Of a stretch of 8,919 nt of DNA, positions 5,300 to 8,919 are shown one piece after another (position 1 is the first letter of the stretch; each line of letters starts with the position of its first letter). The position numbers were made by a program, and so were the translations under genes. Origin of the DNA: an uncultured Rickettsiales bacterium (GTDB taxonomy: Bacteria; Pseudomonadota; Alphaproteobacteria; Rickettsiales; Deianiraeaceae); assembly GCA_946544555.1 (NCBI GenBank), contig CAMNMI010000035.1, positions 1 through 8,919 on the forward strand, written 5' to 3'. The notes beneath the pieces are model-generated. The model did no database searches and was not told where the DNA came from. It was given only the letters and a program-made list of their open reading frames with translations.

Positions 5300-6358
5300 T
5301 TATCTTCTCACATCATTGAGAACCCATATAAGATTGCATCCATATTTTCTATTAGTTGAGTCGTTATAATATGCCTCGCTGACTTTATCCGCTCTTCTGT
5401 CATAACAATGCTTCATATGTTCTCTCATTTCAATACTATCATAATGTGCATTTCCGCTTTTTAGAGCTAAAATTCTTCCACTTCCTGGTCTTCCATCATC
5501 AAATTTTATGTCAATGTGATTTGCAACAAGTGAATTCAATACTCCAACTTGAGAACGTTTTAATCTTCCAGAGCTAAATGCCTGACTAAAATCAAACGAG
5601 AAACCTTCATCATATGAATATAAAACAATCGCATTTTTTTGATCTAATTCCTTCAAAAAATTTTCATCATCAAACTCATGCGGTGCATTGCCGTTAAAAT
5701 AAGTGTTTGAATTGGCATTAGCAAATTTTTTATAATGTTCCATTGTTTCACCAGAAAGGTTCATTTTTTCAAAATTATATCCAGTTATCTGTATCCAAGC
5801 ATTATTATCAAATGAAGATTGCAATGCGGTGTCTGTATTTGTATTCCAATGACCAACTAAAAACTTGTTTCCAATACTTGACGAACTGTAAGGACAAAAA
5901 TCCCCATCTTCCTGATATTCTCCTAAAATCTTTGGTTTTTTATCTATCAACTTTGAAGTATACAATTGAGAAACAACAGAATATAAAGAATAGTTCAGCC
6001 ACCCATAAATTATTCGATCAGAAACAAGTTGTTCTTCATTTACTGCTATGCAATTACAGAAATTATTATATTTGGTATTTTTATATTGCGCAAAAACAGA
6101 TCGTTTTGAACACTTTCTATAACTTAAACTACCTGGAACACTTTTATAAGTGTCATAAAATTGATGGAAACTTTTTTCGTAATAATCAAACTCATATATC
6201 ACTCTTTGCATTCTTGCCCTATCAATTATATTTTTTCCAACCATCAGTGTTCCCATCATTGATGATAAAACTAATATAACCATTGACAGCTCAACAAGCG
6301 TATATGATTGCTTGCATTTATTTATTTCTGGTCCAAAAAACAACTTGCTAATTTTCAT
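5300..6358 (-). CDS. Prepilin-like protein with N-terminal methylation motif
   Basis: The 352-residue product opens with an 18-residue basic leader followed by YTLVELSMVILVLSSMMG (from residue 19). This is a type IV prepilin/pseudopilin N-terminus with Glu at +5 (E23) and a single membrane helix. The -1 residue is Ser (S18) where prepilin peptidase normally prefers Gly. After the helix, the pattern FHQFYDTYKSVPG resembles alphaproteobacterial pseudopilins with F...Y...PGD. Near the C-terminus HIDIKFDDGRPGSG carries the D287-D288-G289 motif also seen in that group, followed by Cys residues. Proteins of this type sit in the inner membrane and join pili or type II secretion pseudopili. No assembly ATPase, secretin or prepilin peptidase is in the window. 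Base composition is noticeably lower in G+C than its neighbours (about 23-35% in lines counted, against 40-47%). The ATG at 6358 has no Shine-Dalgarno. Confidence 0.8.
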   Translation of the reverse strand: MKISKLFFGPEINKCKQSYTLVELSMVILVLSSMMGTLMVGKNIIDRARMQRVIYEFDYYEKSFHQFYDTYKSVPGSLSYRKCSKRSVFAQYKNTKYNNFCNCIAVNEEQLVSDRIIYGWLNYSLYSVVSQLYTSKLIDKKPKILGEYQEDGDFCPYSSSSIGNKFLVGHWNTNTDTALQSSFDNNAWIQITGYNFEKMNLSGETMEHYKKFANANSNTYFNGNAPHEFDDENFLKELDQKNAIVLYSYDEGFSFDFSQAFSSGRLKRSQVGVLNSLVANHIDIKFDDGRPGSGRILALKSGNAHYDSIEMREHMKHCYDRRADKVSEAYYNDSTNRKYGCNLIWVLNDVRR

Positions 6359-6586
6359 ATAAATAAACTATCAGTTAATTTTCTAATATTAAACTTTAAA
6401 GTCAACCGTGTTATATTTTTCAATCATTTTTTTCATTATCTATAACTTCTTTAATTGAATTAAAATACTTCTTCATATAAAAACTTTTTGCATACTTATT
6501 TTAGCACTAACATTTGAAAGAGTATTTTGTTCTAAATATTCTATTTGACAATTATTTTTCATATACTGCTGATTAACTGGTTTGCT
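6359..6586. other. Divergent AT-rich intergenic region
   Basis: This region separates the divergent prepilin-like gene and timA. It is very AT-rich, with no RNA gene and no long inverted repeat that I can see. It should hold promoters in both directions. On the minus strand TTGACT (6405-6400) is a reasonable -35, but no good -10 lies at the right distance. Its right edge depends on the timA start, at 6545 or 6587. Confidence 0.5.
6514..6542 (+). promoter_or_regulatory. Weak candidate promoter for timA-mltA
   Basis: TTGAAA (6514-6519, 5/6) is followed after 17 bases by TATTCT (6537-6542, 4/6). Transcription from here would start near 6549 and give a leader of about 38 bases to the GTG at 6587, but would start inside the ORF if TTG 6545 were the initiator. 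A second, perfect TTGACA lies at 6545-6550, but no good -10 follows it at normal spacing. Confidence 0.3.
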
Positions 6587-7261
6587 GTGATTGAAATAAT
6601 AATTCTTGCAATTATATCGTTTTTCTTATTCAAGAAGTTGAAGTCCATGCTCGGTGATGAGTATGATGACGAGATGTTTGGATATGGCAACGAAACAAGA
6701 AGGGAGAAGAAGAGAAGAATAAAGGATGCTGAACAGGTGCATGAGGAGGAAAAAGAAAAAAGTGAACTTGAAAGCGGAGATTACAACTATTTGAGCACAG
6801 AAGCTTTGAAGCATGCAAATACTCTGCGTGATGAAATTGGTGGGTTCACATTGAATAGGTTCAAACGCATTGCAACAAAGGTGTTAGAGGCAGTCATCAA
6901 GGCCAATGAGGAGCAGAAAAAAGATGAAATCAAGCAATTCATGACAAGTGAGTTGGCAGCAGCGGTGCTGGCATCATTTGCAGGAGAAAACAGAAATCAC
7001 ATTGTGCTGGTATCTCTTGACGAGGCTAAAATTGCTGACATAACTAAACTTGGAAATCAATATTGCATTGACATGAAATTCAAAATGCAACAGATAAACT
7101 ACACAACAGACAAAGATGGCAAGGTCATTGATGGAGACAAAAAGGAGATTGTGAATGTCTGTGAGAAATGGAGTTTTGTCCACACACTTGGCAAGAAGGA
7201 TGCAACATGGTTTATCAGCAAAATTGAGGAATTTGATGATGCGGCAGATGGAGGAAAATAG
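6587..7261 (+). CDS. timA: Tim44-like domain inner-membrane protein (TimA)
   Basis: This 224-residue protein (from GTG 6587) has the layout of alphaproteobacterial TimA. A single N-terminal membrane helix (IEIIILAIISFFLF) is followed directly by KKLKSMLGDEYDDE. Then comes a highly charged, probably helical linker (about residues 30-70) and a C-terminal Tim44-like domain (about 85-220). The domain shows LNRFKRIATKVLEAVIKANE, INYTTDKDGKVIDGDKKEIV and VCEKWSFVHTL...ATWFISKI. These are the counterparts of the family's GDxxxV-D-WTF and PNW-L blocks. Mitochondrial Tim44 anchors the import motor; the bacterial protein is an inner-membrane protein whose exact role is unsettled. The start is uncertain: TTG at 6545 would add 14 hydrophobic residues, but that TTG is the first base of a perfect -35-like TTGACA. 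No Shine-Dalgarno precedes either start. Its end is coupled to mltA, as commonly seen in alphaproteobacteria. Confidence 0.85.
   Translation: MIEIIILAIISFFLFKKLKSMLGDEYDDEMFGYGNETRREKKRRIKDAEQVHEEEKEKSELESGDYNYLSTEALKHANTLRDEIGGFTLNRFKRIATKVLEAVIKANEEQKKDEIKQFMTSELAAAVLASFAGENRNHIVLVSLDEAKIADITKLGNQYCIDMKFKMQQINYTTDKDGKVIDGDKKEIVNVCEKWSFVHTLGKKDATWFISKIEEFDDAADGGK
7250..7254 (+). promoter_or_regulatory. Shine-Dalgarno GGAGG deciding the TTG start of mltA
   Basis: GGAGG lies in the last codons of timA, 8 bases before TTG 7263, a normal spacing. The ATGs at 7236, 7239 and 7248 lie upstream of, or overlap, this site and cannot use it. Starting at TTG 7263 gives a complete lipoprotein signal peptide, which supports the choice. 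Confidence 0.75.
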
Positions 7262-7262
7262 A

Positions 7263-8819
7263 TTGCAGACATGCAAAAGTTGTTTTAACAATGTTTTATT
7301 ATTATCATTGGTTTTATTACCATTGGCTGGTTGCGCGAGCGATGGCTTTGACACAAGATACAGAACAGTTGGAACCTACTCCGGCCCTACAAAAAAGATG
7401 CTGAAAAAGGGATATTACTACATTGCCAACAAAAAAGGTGGAGTAAAAGTCGGCAAGACAAAGCCATATATTAACACTAACTTGTCATCTGTGACGATGG
7501 AGGAATCCATGTTCTTGGAAGACATTGAGTTCCAAATCAATAGTGATGCAAATGCAGTGGGACAAAAGACAGCAAATGGACGTAAAATTTTCACACAAAA
7601 CCGTTTGACGTCACAACTTTTACCATTTGACAGAAAAGATCTAATGGGTGAGCTTGGGCTTTGTCGTGCAGCAAACACAAGCTTGATGGCGGACATCATT
7701 GATGATGGTGTAGTCAATTCGTCTGCTGGCTCACAGTGTGTGAAAAATGTCAGGACATTCACGCGTGGCAAGATGAAGTTCACGGAAACTGCATATACCT
7801 ACCTTGAAGATTGGCACGGTGATGACTTCAAAGACGCATTATACACATTCCTGCAAAGCTGTAAGGCCTTCAAGAGTGGCATCAAGGAGGTAAAATCAAA
7901 AACAATATCCATTGGAACAGAAAGCGATTGGAGAGAACTCTGCGACATTGGATCACAATATTACAAATCTGGCTTTGCAAAGGCCTTCTTTGAGAGATAT
8001 TTCTCACCATTCCGCGTACAAGATGCAACAGTAGCAAAAGATAACAGCAAATTCACTGGATATTACATCTGGGAGCTACCAATCTCATTGGAGAGAAGCG
8101 ACAAATACTGGTATCCAATTTATGCACTTCCACCAGAATGCAAGGGCACAGATAAATCAAAATGTCCAACCAGAGCGGAGGTAAACGCTGGTGTGTTGAG
8201 CGGAAGAGGACTCGAATTGGCGTGGGCAAGCAACCCAATGGATGTATATTTCATGCAGGTGCAAGGAACGGGAATTGGTATTACCGAAGGAGGCCAGTCA
8301 TTTAGATTTAGCTTTGCAGGCAAGAACAACCAGCCATTTGTGTCATACAGTGAATTCTTGAATAACAATCCTGGTTTCTGCCCAGTGACTGGATATTATA
8401 ACCAAATTGAGTGGCTCAACCAACATCCAAGTGAGGCCTTGCAAGCAACAAGTGTAAGCCCATCGTTTGTATTTTTCAGTAAAAAGTCAGGTCTTGACCC
8501 AGCACTTGGCTCACAGGGTACACCGCTGGTGCAGTCAAGAAGTATTGCCGTTGACCCAGAATTTATACCTTACGGTGTACCAATGTGGATAGAAACACAT
8601 CTGCCAATCGTTGACATGGATAACAACGATGATGACAAATGGATTGACTGGAACAGATTATGCATTGCACAAGACACGGGAAGTGCAATCAAAGGAGTTG
8701 TCAGAGCCGACTTGTATATGGGGCATGGTAAGAAGGGAGAATTTATTGCCAAGAACCAGAACTTTGCAGGGGCATGGTATATGTTGATACCTAACTCGTT
8801 GGTGGAGAAAGTGAGGTGA
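7263..8819 (+). CDS. mltA: Membrane-bound lytic murein transglycosylase A (lipoprotein)
   Basis: MltA cleaves the MurNAc-GlcNAc bond of peptidoglycan with formation of 1,6-anhydro ends, acting in the periplasm from a lipid anchor. From TTG 7263 the product has 518 residues. A signal peptide of 23 residues has a lipobox LPLAG before C24. Residues 25-178 form an extra region I do not recognise. The MltA domain (about 179-515) includes LEDWHGDDFKDALYTFLQSC, FTGYYIWELP, GRGLELAWASNPMDVYFMQVQGTG, PSFVFF, RSIAVDPEFIPYGVPMW and AQDTGSAIKG...RADLYMGHG, with conserved Asp residues D471 and D483 in the 3D-type barrel that carries the active site. It is clearly longer than the usual 350-400 residues. 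It starts one base after the timA stop, with its Shine-Dalgarno inside timA, so the two are translationally coupled. Confidence 0.93.
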   Translation: MQTCKSCFNNVLLLSLVLLPLAGCASDGFDTRYRTVGTYSGPTKKMLKKGYYYIANKKGGVKVGKTKPYINTNLSSVTMEESMFLEDIEFQINSDANAVGQKTANGRKIFTQNRLTSQLLPFDRKDLMGELGLCRAANTSLMADIIDDGVVNSSAGSQCVKNVRTFTRGKMKFTETAYTYLEDWHGDDFKDALYTFLQSCKAFKSGIKEVKSKTISIGTESDWRELCDIGSQYYKSGFAKAFFERYFSPFRVQDATVAKDNSKFTGYYIWELPISLERSDKYWYPIYALPPECKGTDKSKCPTRAEVNAGVLSGRGLELAWASNPMDVYFMQVQGTGIGITEGGQSFRFSFAGKNNQPFVSYSEFLNNNPGFCPVTGYYNQIEWLNQHPSEALQATSVSPSFVFFSKKSGLDPALGSQGTPLVQSRSIAVDPEFIPYGVPMWIETHLPIVDMDNNDDDKWIDWNRLCIAQDTGSAIKGVVRADLYMGHGKKGEFIAKNQNFAGAWYMLIPNSLVEKVR

Positions 8820-8832
8820 GGTGTAGTTATAG

Positions 8833-8914
8833 GTTGCGCTGGGCGGAGCGAGTTTGGTCGCCGAGGCACGAGGCGTAGCCAAACCGCGAGGGCGTGGCCT
8901 CGGGCAGCGCAACA
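8833..8914. repeat. GC-rich palindromic intergenic repeat, complete copy
   Basis: An outer 8-base perfect inverted repeat, GTTGCGCT (8833-8840) and AGCGCAAC (8906-8913), encloses two further hairpins. The first has stems GTTTGG/CCAAAC (8852-8857 with 8879-8884) and CGCC/GGCG (8859-8862 with 8872-8875) with a 9-base loop. The second is CGAGG/CCTCG (8887-8891 with 8898-8902). The predicted fold is therefore a multi-branch, cloverleaf-like structure in either strand. The right half, 8880-8914, is repeated at 20-54 with one mismatch. It begins 13 bases after the mltA stop and has no following T-run, so it may shape the mRNA 3' end but is not a standard terminator. Confidence 0.8.
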
Positions 8915-8919
8915 ACAAA

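Noticed and set aside
5743..6279. 178-residue plus-strand ORF opposite the prepilin-like gene
   Set aside because: It lies wholly antisense to a gene with a clear prepilin N-terminus, has the composition expected of reverse-complement AT-rich coding DNA, and shows no family motif.
7155..7262. Upstream extension of mltA inside timA
   Set aside because: It lies within the conserved C-terminal Tim44 domain. Starting at TTG 7263 has GGAGG at normal spacing and gives an intact lipoprotein signal peptide.

Overview
The window looks like a piece of a moderately AT-rich alphaproteobacterial genome. It best fits a host-associated lineage with scattered operons (Rickettsiales- or Holosporales-like); this is an inference from gene content, not a taxonomic assignment. 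The pointers are a bacterial Tim44-like (TimA) gene followed immediately by a lipoprotein MltA transglycosylase, which is an alphaproteobacterial pairing. There is also a stand-alone PolB-type exonuclease of the DNA_pol_B_exo2 family and a prepilin-like protein with a DDG motif. secD has neither yajC nor secF beside it, and frr has neither pyrH nor tsf.

Layout. Positions 1-57 hold the right part of a GC-rich palindromic repeat. Positions 69-3888 (+) form one compact operon: rpsT (bS20), a CNNM/CBS/CorC-type membrane protein, secD and frr. Gaps between these genes are 6, -4 and 3 bases. The operon ends in a 4-base convergent overlap with an unrecognised Gly/Met-rich gene on the minus strand (3885-4214). 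That gene lies directly downstream of a tRNA-Ala with anticodon CGC (4225-4297, minus). A decayed copy of the repeat (4356-4420) contains a plausible minus-strand terminator. Next on the minus strand come a PolB-like 3'-5' exonuclease (4421-5254) and, upstream of it, a prepilin-like protein (5300-6358) with markedly lower G+C. A 186-228 base divergent intergenic region follows, then timA (about 6587-7261) and mltA (7263-8819) on the plus strand, translationally coupled. A fuller copy of the repeat (8833-8914) closes the window.

How the genes work together. The plus-strand operon combines translation (bS20, ribosome recycling factor) with membrane protein traffic (SecD) and a probable divalent-cation/CBS membrane protein. 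TimA and MltA are both envelope proteins, one anchored in the inner membrane and the other a lipoprotein acting on murein. The minus-strand block mixes DNA metabolism with a pilus- or pseudopilus-related protein and has no obvious shared pathway.

I see no CRISPR array, transposase, prophage or obvious defence system. The observations most worth following are the cloverleaf-like GC-rich repeat, the ribosome recycling factor lacking the usual RTGR and TPTPL signatures, the CGC-anticodon tRNA-Ala with its attached orphan gene, the AT-rich orphan prepilin, the extra ~155-residue N-terminal region of MltA, and a start-codon pattern in which the two strong Shine-Dalgarno sites serve TTG starts while the ATG-started genes have none.
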